Assembly (NCBI GenBank): GCA_029820945.1
Contig: JALGUJ010000022.1
Location: 1-54,810, forward strand
Reading direction: 5' to 3'
DNA from: Candidatus Zipacnadia bacterium
GTDB lineage: Bacteria > Armatimonadota > Zipacnadia > Zipacnadales > UBA5352
Length of the DNA stretch: 54,810 nt
Under the pieces are notes generated by a model. That model was not told the origin of the DNA and did no database searches. It saw only the letters and a list, made by a program, of their open reading frames with translations. Positions 40,683 to 49,200 of this stretch are shown piece by piece (position 1 is the first letter of the stretch; every line of letters starts with the position of its first letter). The position numbers and the translations under genes were made by a program.

Positions 40683-42152
40683 ATGCGCGATTGCAGGCTC
40701 TTCATCGACGGCGAGTTCTGCGACGCAGCCGGCGGCGAGACCTACGAGAGCATCAACCCCGCGACGGGCCGGCCGCTGGCGACCGTCGCAAAGGGCGGCG
40801 CCGAGGACGTCGCCCGCGCCTGCGAGGCGGCTCAGCGGGCCTTCGAGGGCGAGTGGGGCGCCATGACCAGCGCCGAGCGCTCCGCGGTGCTCGCGCAGGC
40901 CGCCGACCTGCTCGAGGCGCGCACGGACGAGTTCGCGCAGCTTGAGACGGCCGATGTCGGCAAGCCCATCACCGAGGCGTCGAACATCGACGTGCCGGTC
41001 TCCGTCAGCTACCTGCGCTGGTACGCCTCCGTCACCGACGCCGCGGTCGGCGAGACCATCGACATCCCCAACGCCGGTCAGATCGACTTCTCGCTATATC
41101 AGCCATTCGGCGTGGTCGGCGGCATCGCGCCGTGGAACTTCCCCCTCTTCCTGGCCATGCTCAAGATCGGGCCGGCGCTGGCCATGGGCAACTGCATCGT
41201 CATCAAGCCCGCATCGGTCACGCCGCTGACCACCAGCCTGGTCTGCGAGTGCTTCGCCGAGGCCGGGCTACCGGCGGGCGCGCTCAACGTCATCACCGGG
41301 CCGGGCAGCGTGGTCGGCGAGGCCATCGTCACCCACCCGCGGGTGAGCATGGTCTCCTTCACCGGCTCCACCGAGGTGGGCCGGCGCGTCATCGAGCTGT
41401 CCGCGCAGAACATCACGAACCTCTCGATGGAGCTGGGAGGCAAGTCGCCCACCATCGTCTTCGAGGATGCCGACGCCGACCAGGCGGTGGCCGGCGCGGT
41501 CTTCGGCCTGCTGCTCAACAACGGCCAGAACTGCATCGCCGGCACCCGCCTGCTGGTGCAGCAGAGCATCTACGACGACGCATGCGCGGCGGTTGCCGAG
41601 AAGCTCGATTCGCTGCGCGTGGGCGATCCCACGGACCCCGCCACGCAGCTCGGCGCCATCGTCTCGCAGGAGCAGTTCGACAAGGTGACCGGCGCCATCC
41701 GCCGGGGCCGGGAGGAGGGGGCGACGGTGGCGGCCGGCGGCACCGTCCCGGACGATCCCGAGCTGCAGGACGGCTGGTTCGTGCGACCCACGCTGCTGAC
41801 CGACTGCACCAACGACATGTCGGTCTCGCGCGAGGAGATCTTCGGGCCGGTGCTGGTCGCGATCCCCTTCGAGGACGAGGAGGAGGCCATCGCCATCGCC
41901 AACGACACGCCCTACGGCCTGGGCTCGGGCGTCTTCACCATCGACGCGGACCGCGCGCACCGGATGGCCCGAGCGCTGCAGTCCGGCACGGTCTACGTCA
42001 ACACCTACAACCAGGTCTACCCCCAGTCACCCTTCCCCGGCTGGAAGCAGTCGGGCACGGGCGTGGAGCGCGGCGTGCGCGGCCTGCTCACCTACGCCCG
42101 CTACAAGAACGTCATCTGGGACGTCTCCGGGGAAGCGATTGCGTGGTTCTGA
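40683..42152 (+). CDS. NAD(P)-dependent aldehyde dehydrogenase (betaine-aldehyde-dehydrogenase-like)
   Basis: 489 residues from ATG 40683, with GGGAGGAG eight bases upstream. The length is typical. Motifs: FGVVGGIAPWNFPLFLA, NCIVIKPASVTPL (cofactor lysine), FTGSTEVGR, MELGGKSPTIVF with the general-base glutamate near residue 250, and NNGQNCIAGTR with the nucleophilic cysteine near residue 283. EEIFGPVLVAIPFEDEEEAI and PYGLGSGVFT complete the family signature. It is a cytoplasmic soluble enzyme that oxidises an aldehyde to the acid. Sequence alone does not settle the substrate (betaine aldehyde, aminoaldehyde or sugar aldehyde). The gene before it is the PAP2 remnant on the other strand. A small hairpin follows the stop. 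Confidence 0.92.
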   Translation: MRDCRLFIDGEFCDAAGGETYESINPATGRPLATVAKGGAEDVARACEAAQRAFEGEWGAMTSAERSAVLAQAADLLEARTDEFAQLETADVGKPITEASNIDVPVSVSYLRWYASVTDAAVGETIDIPNAGQIDFSLYQPFGVVGGIAPWNFPLFLAMLKIGPALAMGNCIVIKPASVTPLTTSLVCECFAEAGLPAGALNVITGPGSVVGEAIVTHPRVSMVSFTGSTEVGRRVIELSAQNITNLSMELGGKSPTIVFEDADADQAVAGAVFGLLLNNGQNCIAGTRLLVQQSIYDDACAAVAEKLDSLRVGDPTDPATQLGAIVSQEQFDKVTGAIRRGREEGATVAAGGTVPDDPELQDGWFVRPTLLTDCTNDMSVSREEIFGPVLVAIPFEDEEEAIAIANDTPYGLGSGVFTIDADRAHRMARALQSGTVYVNTYNQVYPQSPFPGWKQSGTGVERGVRGLLTYARYKNVIWDVSGEAIAWF

Positions 42153-42153
42153 G

Positions 42154-42168
42154 CCCTCCGTCGGAGGG
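42154..42168 (+). terminator. Weak terminator-like hairpin after the aldehyde dehydrogenase gene
   Basis: CCCTCC, loop GTC, GGAGGG two bases after the TGA at 42150-42152. It is a six-pair stem with no T-run after it, so a classical intrinsic terminator is not shown. The following ~250 bases up to the MsrB start are GC-rich with short repeats of GCGAG type. A CGCGCC/GGCGCG pair lies at about 42170-42193. No gene was recognised in that stretch. Confidence 0.3.
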
Positions 42169-42417
42169 GCCGCGCCGAGCGAAGCGAGGCGCGAGGTCCG
42201 CAAGCGGCAGCGAGCGGGCCTCGGTCGCCTGACCGGCCCGTCGTTCTTGCGCAGAGTCGCTCGACAGTGGGCCCGCGAGTGCAGGGACGTTATCCGGGAC
42301 GTCTTCAGGGAGCCGATCCAGCGGTCTCAGCGCACAACCTTCCCGCCCCCCCGATTCGTCAGTAGATTCGGCTAATTCCGACAGGAGTGCTGAAGTATGG
42401 GCGCGAAGGAGGCACGG

Positions 42418-42984
42418 ATGCCCGATCACGTGATCTGGATGACAATACGCACGGGAGTGATCGTCGCCGTCGTGGTCGTGCTGGCGGCGTTCGCCATCGC
42501 GTGCACTACAAGCTGCGAGGCGCCATCCGCGCCGGCGGAGAAGAGTGGGGATCAGATGACCGAGCATCAGTTCCCGGTCCAGAAGACCGACGAGCAGTGG
42601 CGCGAGCAGCTCACCGAGGAGCAGTACCACGTTCTGCGCGAGGCCGGCACGGAGCGGGCGTTCACCGGCAAATACTGGGACGAGCACGCGGACGGCATCT
42701 ACCACTGCGCCGGCTGCGGCAACGCGCTCTTCGACGCCGAGCACAAGTTCGACTCGGGCACGGGCTGGCCGAGCTACACGCGGCCCATCGACGAGGGCGC
42801 GGTTGCTGAGCGCGAGGACAACAGCCACGGCATGACGCGCACCGAGGTCGTGTGCGCGGACTGCGGCGGCCACCTCGGGCACGTCTTCACCGACGGCCCG
42901 GAGCCGACCAGTCTCCGCTACTGCATCAACTCCGCGGCGCTGACCCTGAAGGGGCGTCAGGCAGGGGCGGGCGACGCTAAGTAG
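42418..42984 (+). CDS. msrB: Peptide-methionine (R)-S-oxide reductase with N-terminal membrane anchor
   Basis: 188 residues. I chose ATG 42418 over 42397 because GGAGG lies five bases upstream. The first 35 residues hold a hydrophobic segment ([22 protein letters not shown]) that is either a membrane anchor or a lipoprotein signal ending at Cys; the box reads AIAC, slightly off consensus. The MsrB domain follows: [49 protein letters not shown] split as [12 protein letters not shown] and [24 protein letters not shown], and RYCINSAAL with the catalytic Cys near residue 168. Both CxxC zinc pairs are present. It reduces methionine-R-sulfoxide, here outside the cytoplasm if anchored. There is no resolving partner nearby. 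Confidence 0.92.
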   Translation: MPDHVIWMTIRTGVIVAVVVVLAAFAIACTTSCEAPSAPAEKSGDQMTEHQFPVQKTDEQWREQLTEEQYHVLREAGTERAFTGKYWDEHADGIYHCAGCGNALFDAEHKFDSGTGWPSYTRPIDEGAVAEREDNSHGMTRTEVVCADCGGHLGHVFTDGPEPTSLRYCINSAALTLKGRQAGAGDAK

Positions 42985-43070
42985 ACGCACCAAACACCAA
43001 GGGCGACCGGGCAGCGGAGGCCGACCTTCTGAACGGCCGGGCGCCGGACCGCGTCGTCTGTCGTCAGGAG

Positions 43071-43200
43071 GGACGGGCAGCCCTGCCCATCCGTCGCGCG
43101 AAGCGCGACATGTCGTGGCTGCGCACATTCTTCAACAGTGCATGCCTCACGACACACGCCTGCAGGCCTGCGGCCCACGTCGGGCCAGGGCTGGCCCGAC
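43071..43200. repeat. Cluster of three intergenic hairpins
   Basis: In the 313 bases between msrB and the fucosidase gene there is no coding sequence that I recognise. Three stems occur in order: GGACGGGCAG/CTGCCCATCC at 43071-43092 with one mismatch and a CC loop; GTCGCGC-GAA-GCGCGAC at 43093-43109, perfect; and GTCGGGCCAG-GG-CTGGCCCGAC at 43179-43200, a perfect 10-bp stem. They resemble REP-type dispersed palindromes, are not followed by T-runs, and are followed by the larger hairpin at 43257-43294. Confidence 0.5.
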
Positions 43201-43256
43201 CTCCTAAACGGAAGACGCAACGATCGCTGGCGTGAGGGGACCCGCAGCCAAAGGAC

Positions 43257-43294
43257 ATCGCCTCCCCGGCGAAGAAGCTCGCCGGGGAGGCGAT
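43257..43294 (+). promoter_or_regulatory. 16-bp perfect hairpin enclosing the fucosidase ribosome binding site
   Basis: ATCGCCTCCCCGGCGA at 43257-43272, loop AGAAGC, TCGCCGGGGAGGCGAT at 43279-43294: sixteen uninterrupted pairs. The right arm contains the GGGGAGG Shine-Dalgarno of the GH29 gene, and the stem ends three bases before its ATG at 43298. In mRNA this would bury the ribosome binding site in a very stable stem. It is therefore a candidate translational switch (ligand, protein or helicase dependent), or a repeat that happens to have landed there. It cannot be an ordinary terminator, because no U-run follows. Confidence 0.7.
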
Positions 43295-43297
43295 TGC

Positions 43298-44530
43298 ATG
43301 TACCAGGACCGCCCGCGACCGACTGCGAGGCAACTCCGTTGGCAGGACTACGAGTTCGGGATGTTCTGCCACTTCGGACCGAACACGTTCTGCGATCAGG
43401 AGTGGGGCGAGGGCGATGACCCGCCCGAGGTCTTCGCCCCCGGCGACCTCAACCCGCGCCAGTGGGCCGCGGCGGCCCGCGAGGCGGGGATGCGCTATCT
43501 GGTCTTCACCACCAAGCACCACGACGGCTTCTGCCTGTGGCCCACCGACACCACCGACTACTCCGTGGCCTCCAGCCCCTGGCGCGACGGGACGGGCGAC
43601 GTGGTGGCCGAGGTCGCCGAGGCCTGCCACGAGGAGGGCCTGGCGCTGGGGCTCTACTGCTCGCCGTGGGACCGGCACGAGCCCTGCTACGAGGACGCGC
43701 CGGCCTACGATGAGCTGTACACCCGCCAGTGGACTGAGCTGCTGGAGCGCTACGGGCCGGTCTCGGTGGCGTGGCTGGACGGCGCGGGCTCCAAGGGCCA
43801 CACCTACAACTGGGAGCTGATCGTCGGGACCATCCGCGAGCTGCAGCCCGAGATCTGTATCCACTCACTGGGCGAGCCGGACTTGCGCTGGGTGGGCAAT
43901 GAGGACGGCCTGGCGCCCTACCCGTGCTGGAACGTGGTGCGCTCGCCCGAGGAGGCCAACCAGCACCCCGGGCTGATCTTCGAGGGCTTCCGCGAGGGCT
44001 TCCCGCACTACCTGCCCGCCGAGTGCGACGCGCGCATCCGCGCCAACTGGTTCTGGCACCCCGGCGACCGGCACACGCTCAAGAGCTGCGAGCGGCTGGT
44101 GGACATCTACGAGTGCTCGGTCGGGCGCGGGACGAACCTGATCCTCAACGTTGCGCCGGACGATCGCGGGCTGCTGCCCGAGGCGGACGTGGAGCGACTG
44201 CTGGAGATGTCCGACGAGATCGACCGCCGCTACGGGCATCCCATCGCGACCGCCGAGGGCCCGGCCGCGGAGCTGACGGTGGAGCCGGATCGCCCAAGGC
44301 CCCTGAACGCCTTCGCGGCGATGGAGGAGCTGAGCGCCGGGGAGGCCGTGCGCGAGTACCGCCTGCTGGCGCGCATCGCCGGGCGCTGGCAGGGCGTGGC
44401 GGTCGGCACGGCCATCGGGCACAGGCGGATCGACCGCTTCGCGACGGTGGTCGCGGACGCGGTCAGGCTGGAGGTCACGCGCTCCGACGGCGCGCACATC
44501 CTGCGACGGTTGGAGGTCTTCCACTGCTGA
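43298..44530 (+). CDS. Alpha-L-fucosidase, GH29, cytoplasmic form
   Basis: 410 residues from ATG 43298, with GGGGAGG seven bases upstream. GH29 signatures: FGMFCHFGPNTFCDQEWGEG, MRYLVFTTKHHDGFCLWPT, YTRQWTELLERYGPVSVAWLDGAG with the nucleophile aspartate of WLDG near residue 160, and NLILNVAPDDRGLLP. A C-terminal beta-sandwich follows. It has no signal peptide, so it acts on imported oligosaccharides (inference). It is the first gene of a short plus-strand set; the glycosyltransferase gene overlaps its stop. Expression may be limited by the hairpin covering its ribosome binding site. Length is at the short end for GH29, and nothing is obviously missing. Confidence 0.88.
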   Translation: MYQDRPRPTARQLRWQDYEFGMFCHFGPNTFCDQEWGEGDDPPEVFAPGDLNPRQWAAAAREAGMRYLVFTTKHHDGFCLWPTDTTDYSVASSPWRDGTGDVVAEVAEACHEEGLALGLYCSPWDRHEPCYEDAPAYDELYTRQWTELLERYGPVSVAWLDGAGSKGHTYNWELIVGTIRELQPEICIHSLGEPDLRWVGNEDGLAPYPCWNVVRSPEEANQHPGLIFEGFREGFPHYLPAECDARIRANWFWHPGDRHTLKSCERLVDIYECSVGRGTNLILNVAPDDRGLLPEADVERLLEMSDEIDRRYGHPIATAEGPAAELTVEPDRPRPLNAFAAMEELSAGEAVREYRLLARIAGRWQGVAVGTAIGHRRIDRFATVVADAVRLEVTRSDGAHILRRLEVFHC

Positions 44531-46143
44531 GCGAGCCGGCCGGGCCGCAGGCCGCCCGCCGTGAGCGCGGGCCGCGCACCGATGGCGGGGACGGGCGCAG
44601 GAGCAGAGCCGGGCAGCCGCTGTTCCGGCACTCGCCGCGCTTCATCCTCCTGGCGCTGGGCGTCATTGGCCTGTACCTCATGGCGCATCTCGTCCTCCGC
44701 CTGCTGATCACGCAGACGCTGGGCTGGGACGATGCGGAGCAGACCCTCTGGGCGCAGGAGCTGTCGTGGACCTACGGGGTCTATCAGCCGCCCCTGTACA
44801 CCTGGCTGGTCCACGGCGTCTCGCGCCTCACCGGCCCCGGCGTGCTGGCCACCGCGCTGGTACGCTACGGGGTGCTCTTCGCCATGTACGTCGGCCTGCT
44901 GCTGGCGGCCTGCGTGGCGTTCGAGCGGCGGCGCGACGTCGTGCTGGCCGTCGCCGGCTACCCGCTGATCTATCTCTTCGCGTTCTACGCCCACCACGAC
45001 CTCACGCACACCTCGTTGATGGCGGCCGGTATCGCGGTCACGCTGTTCGCGCTCTTCGCGGCGCGCCGCACGGGCGCTTGGTGGGCGTACGCGCTGCTGG
45101 GCCTGGCGCTGGGCTGCGGGATGCTGTCGAAGTACACCTTCGGGCTGTTCGCCCTCTCGCTGCTGGCGGCCGCCTGGCTGACGCCCGACTTCCGGCGCGT
45201 GGTGCTCAACCGGCGCGCATGGCTGGTGCCCATCATCGCGCTGGCGATCTGCGCGCCCTACTACACGCACGCGGCGCTGGCCGGGCGATCTGCCGGGGCC
45301 GTCGCCGGGGTGCTCGTGGGCGCGGATGACGCGACCGCACCGTCGGACCGTGCCATGGCAATCCCCAGGGCCGCCGTGGCGGCGGTGGAGTTCACGCTCC
45401 CGTTCTCGGTCATCGCAGCACTCGTCTTCCCCGCGCTCTGGCGGTCCGGGCGCATCGGCGAAGGGCAGGGCGAGGTGCGCCGGCTGCTCGGGCTGCAGAT
45501 GATCATCGGGACATGCCTGATGGCGCTGGCGGCGCTGGCACTCGGCGCGGCCGAGGTCAAGGGCCGGTGGATGCTCCCCGCGCTGATGGCCCTACCGCTG
45601 TTCCTGTTCAGTAGCCCGGCCGCCGCTGCCATCGGTCGCCGGCGCGCGCGGGCCTACCTGTACATCGTGCTCGCCGTGAGCGCGCTGGCGGCGGCGGCAA
45701 GGATCGGCGTGGACCACTTCGAGCCGCGTGTCGAGAGGGGATGCCGCAGGACGCTGCCCGTGCACGGGCTGCGGCGGCCCGTGACGGAGATGGGCTTCGG
45801 CGCCGGTGAGATCGTGGCCGAGTCGAATCACCTGGGTGGCAACCTCGCGATGCTCCTCCCCCGCGCCCGTGTCCACAGCGCCTGCCCCGGCAAGGGGCCG
45901 GTGACGGTCCCCGAACCCGGCGCGCGGGTCCTCTACGTCTGGCGCGGCGGGCCGGAGCCTGTACCCGAAGAGACCGGCGAGCATGCGCGGGCGCTGGGCC
46001 TGGTGCTGTCGGCGGACCGCGAGGCCACACGAACGCTCGCCATCCCCTTCCGCACCTATCCGCGGCGCCGGGCCCCGTTCACACTGCGGGTGGCCGAGCC
46101 GGCCGAGCCGCAGGCAGGAGGTCGGCCAGGGGCAGCCGAATGA
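44524..46143 (+). CDS. Integral membrane glycosyltransferase (PMT/ArnT-like, GT39/GT83 superfamily)
   Basis: About 539 residues. No ATG, GTG or TTG exists in frame between the fucosidase end and ATG 44680, which already lies inside the first membrane segment. CTG 44524 has GGAGG seven bases upstream and overlaps the fucosidase stop by 7 bases, so a CTG start is proposed. There are many membrane helices (FILLALGVIGLYLMAHLVL; YPLIYLFAFYA; ALLGLALGCGMLS). The lumenal loop after helix 1 has GWDDAEQTLWAQELSWTYG and QPPLYTWL, the acidic catalytic motif of lipid-phosphosugar-dependent transferases. A C-terminal soluble extracytoplasmic tail ends the protein. It probably transfers a sugar from a polyprenyl donor to protein or envelope glycan. 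Confidence 0.8.
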   Translation: MLSEPAGPQAARRERGPRTDGGDGRRSRAGQPLFRHSPRFILLALGVIGLYLMAHLVLRLLITQTLGWDDAEQTLWAQELSWTYGVYQPPLYTWLVHGVSRLTGPGVLATALVRYGVLFAMYVGLLLAACVAFERRRDVVLAVAGYPLIYLFAFYAHHDLTHTSLMAAGIAVTLFALFAARRTGAWWAYALLGLALGCGMLSKYTFGLFALSLLAAAWLTPDFRRVVLNRRAWLVPIIALAICAPYYTHAALAGRSAGAVAGVLVGADDATAPSDRAMAIPRAAVAAVEFTLPFSVIAALVFPALWRSGRIGEGQGEVRRLLGLQMIIGTCLMALAALALGAAEVKGRWMLPALMALPLFLFSSPAAAAIGRRRARAYLYIVLAVSALAAAARIGVDHFEPRVERGCRRTLPVHGLRRPVTEMGFGAGEIVAESNHLGGNLAMLLPRARVHSACPGKGPVTVPEPGARVLYVWRGGPEPVPEETGEHARALGLVLSADREATRTLAIPFRTYPRRRAPFTLRVAEPAEPQAGGRPGAAE

Positions 46144-46243
46144 GAAGCCGAGCGGGCGACCGGATGCTATCCGCCTGTAATCCCTTCGCCCGGACAACAG
46201 GCCGCGGCTGCCAGGAAGCACTTCGCCTGGAGGAGGAGCCGGC

Positions 46244-49200
46244 ATGACCAGATCTGCACCGGTGGCGCTGTTGGTCGCAGTCTGCGCCCTCCCCGCATGG
46301 TCGTTCACGCGCGACGAGGTCCTTCTGTATGTTCCCTTCGATGGCTCGCTCGAGCCCCTCGTCGCGGCAGAGGGCACCGCGCCCATCGTGGACGAGGCCA
46401 TCGACTTCGAGTTCGGCGACGGGGTCGTCGGCCGCGCGGTCATGACCGGCGGCGAGGGCGCGCTCATCCAGTACCCGACCGCCGGGAACATGGACCCGGA
46501 GGAGGGCACCTTCTCGATCTGGGTGCAGTCCATCGACTGGACGCTGCAGGATGCCCCCAAGATCAACCGCTGGTGGATCGACGTTCCCGGCCCGACTCGC
46601 TTCATCATCTACCACTACCTGCACTCGGCCGGCATGTACTTCTACCACATGGACGTGCGCAGGGAGCGGCCCAGCATCATCAAGGCGCCGGGGCCCTGGG
46701 AGGAGGGCGAGTGGAAGCACCTGTGCGGCACCTGGAAGGACGGCCGCCTGCGCTTCTACGTGAACGCGCAGAAGGTTCCGGAGGAGCTGCAGGTCGAGCT
46801 TGGCCCCCTCGGCGAGTTCATCCGCCTCGGCGACCCGAACCATCACACCGGCACCGAGCAGCGCTGGGACACGCAGCTCGATGAGTTCTACGTCCTCTCC
46901 CGCGCGCTGGAGGACGTTGAGGTACGGGCACTCTACCAGCGCGGCATGGCCGATGCCCGCAGCGCGCTTCGCGTGCCCCCGATCCCAGCGCCGACGCTCG
47001 ATGGAGTCCTCGGCGATGACGAGTGGTCCTCGGCCGCGGGCGTGACCGGCTTCGTCAATCGAGTGACGGGGCTGATCGACCATGAGCAGGGCACCGCGTG
47101 GGTCGGCCACGATGGCGAGAACCTCTACGTCGCGCAGCGCTGGCCGATCCCCGAGCGCGTCCTCCAGCAGCCGGACAACTACTCGTTCGGCGCCTTCCGT
47201 GCGGAGGCCACAGAGCGCGACGGCGAGCCCCTCGCGGCCGACGATGTCGCGGGGATCGAGGTCATGGGGCCTAACGGGATGCGCCGCATCGTCGCCAACG
47301 CCGCGGGGGCTGTCGGCGACGCGGACGCGGGCGATCCCTCGTGGGATTGCGGCGCGACGGCGGCCGGCACCGTGGACGGCGAGGCGTGGGTCTGCGAGCT
47401 GGCGATTCCGCTCGCCGACCTCGGGCTGGCGCCCGGTGACGTCACTGAGCTGCGCCTCGTGCGAGCCCACCGGCTGCTGCGCACCGATGAGGTCGCGTGG
47501 CCGCACACCGACTACGCGGCCGAAGGCGCGCTGGCGACGCAGCCCGGCGCGGTGCAGCTTACGTCCATCGGGCGCCCCTGGCTGGGCGAGCTGGACCTGC
47601 GCCTGACGGCGGTCGGCCGCAGCACGGACGCGGAGCTGACCACCGGGGGCGAGGTCGCCGAGGAGCACGCGCTCGCCGCCGGCGAGCAGTGGCGCCTTGA
47701 GCGCACGCTGACCGACACATCGGTCACGGGCCTGCACCTGTCGGCATGGGTGAATGACGGGGCGCTGCTCGCGACCACCACGCCCTTCACCTACCCGCCC
47801 ATGCTCGAAGTCACGCACTTCCTTTACCCTTCGAAGGATCTGCTGGAGGTCATTGTGTCAACGCGCGGCGCGGCATCTGCCGCCCCGGCCCGGGTGGAGG
47901 TTCGAGCGGCCGGCGAAACCGAGGTGGTCCAATCGCTGGGCCTGCGCGCGAACCGGGGCGATGAGCGCGTGGCGCCCGTGGACATCGGCGGGCTTGAGCC
48001 GGGGCGCTACATCGCCACCGTGACCGTGGGAGGAGCCGAGAAGGCCCTCGGCGCCGGTCGGTTCGGCTTTGAGGTGCGCGAGAGGCCGGAGTGGCTGGGC
48101 AACTCGGTCGGTATCATCGACTACGTGCCCGAGCCCTGGACGCCGATGCAGTACGACGGGACCCGCGTCTCCGTGTGGGGACGGACGGTTGAGCTGGGGG
48201 ACTCGCTGCTGCCCGCCCAGATCGTCTCGCAGGGAGAGAGTCTGCTGGCGGGGCCGGTGGCGCTCGTAGGCAGCGCCGCGAACGCGGAGGTACGCCCCGC
48301 CGACGCCACCCTCGAGTTCGGGGAGCAGACGGAGCAGAGGGCCACCTGGCGCACGCGCGCGGCGCTCGGGCCGGTCCAGGCCGAGGTCGATGCGTGGATG
48401 GAGTACGACGGGTTCATGTGGTTCGAGCTGACGCTGTCGGCCGAGCAGGCGGCCACGCTCGACGGCCTGCGGCTGGAGGTGCCCTTCGCGAAGGAGCACT
48501 CGACGCTCCTGTACTCCGGCAACTACCGCACCATCGACACCGGGTACACGCCGAGTGAGCCGTGGGCCACCGGGCCGGTCCCCTGCCTGGGGCTCTCGGA
48601 CGAGGAGCGCGGGATGCAGTGGTGCATGCAATCGCGGCGGGGCTGGAGCCTGGAGAAGACCGATTCGGCGATCCAGGTGGTCCCGCGCGATGACGCCAAC
48701 GTGCTGGTCGTCACCTTCATGGACCAGCCCACCGAGATCGCCGAGCCCCGCACCATCGCGTTCGGCCTGCACCCGGCGCCGATCAAGCCGCCGCTGGAGG
48801 GCCGTCGCATGCTCCGGGCGGTCGGCAAGGGCCTGCAGGCCGCGAACATCTCGCTGTGGCAGACGCACTGGTGCCTGGGCTGCAGCTACCCGCTGCCCGT
48901 GAGCGAAAGCGGCCACCGCGTGGTCAAGGAGCGCCACGGCTACGGCTGGCGCACGATGCTCTACACGCGCCTGGCGGAGTGCTCGGTGAAGGGGCCGTGG
49001 TATCAGTACTTCCGCGATGAGTGGCGGATAGACCCGGGGCCGCGCATGGACTTCGACGCCGAGGCCGACTGGGGCAAGGCCAATCCGGTCTGCCAGAACT
49101 CGCGAAGCTGGCAGGACTGGACCGTGTGGTCGTTCCGCGAGGCGATGCAGGAGCTGGACGCCGATGGCATCTACTACGACGTCTCGCGACCGGCCCTCTG

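Noticed and set aside
42139-42375. Open frame ending FLRRVARQWARECRDVIRDVF, possibly a helical remnant
   Set aside because: It overlaps the aldehyde dehydrogenase end, has no start or ribosome site of its own, and shows no recognisable family.
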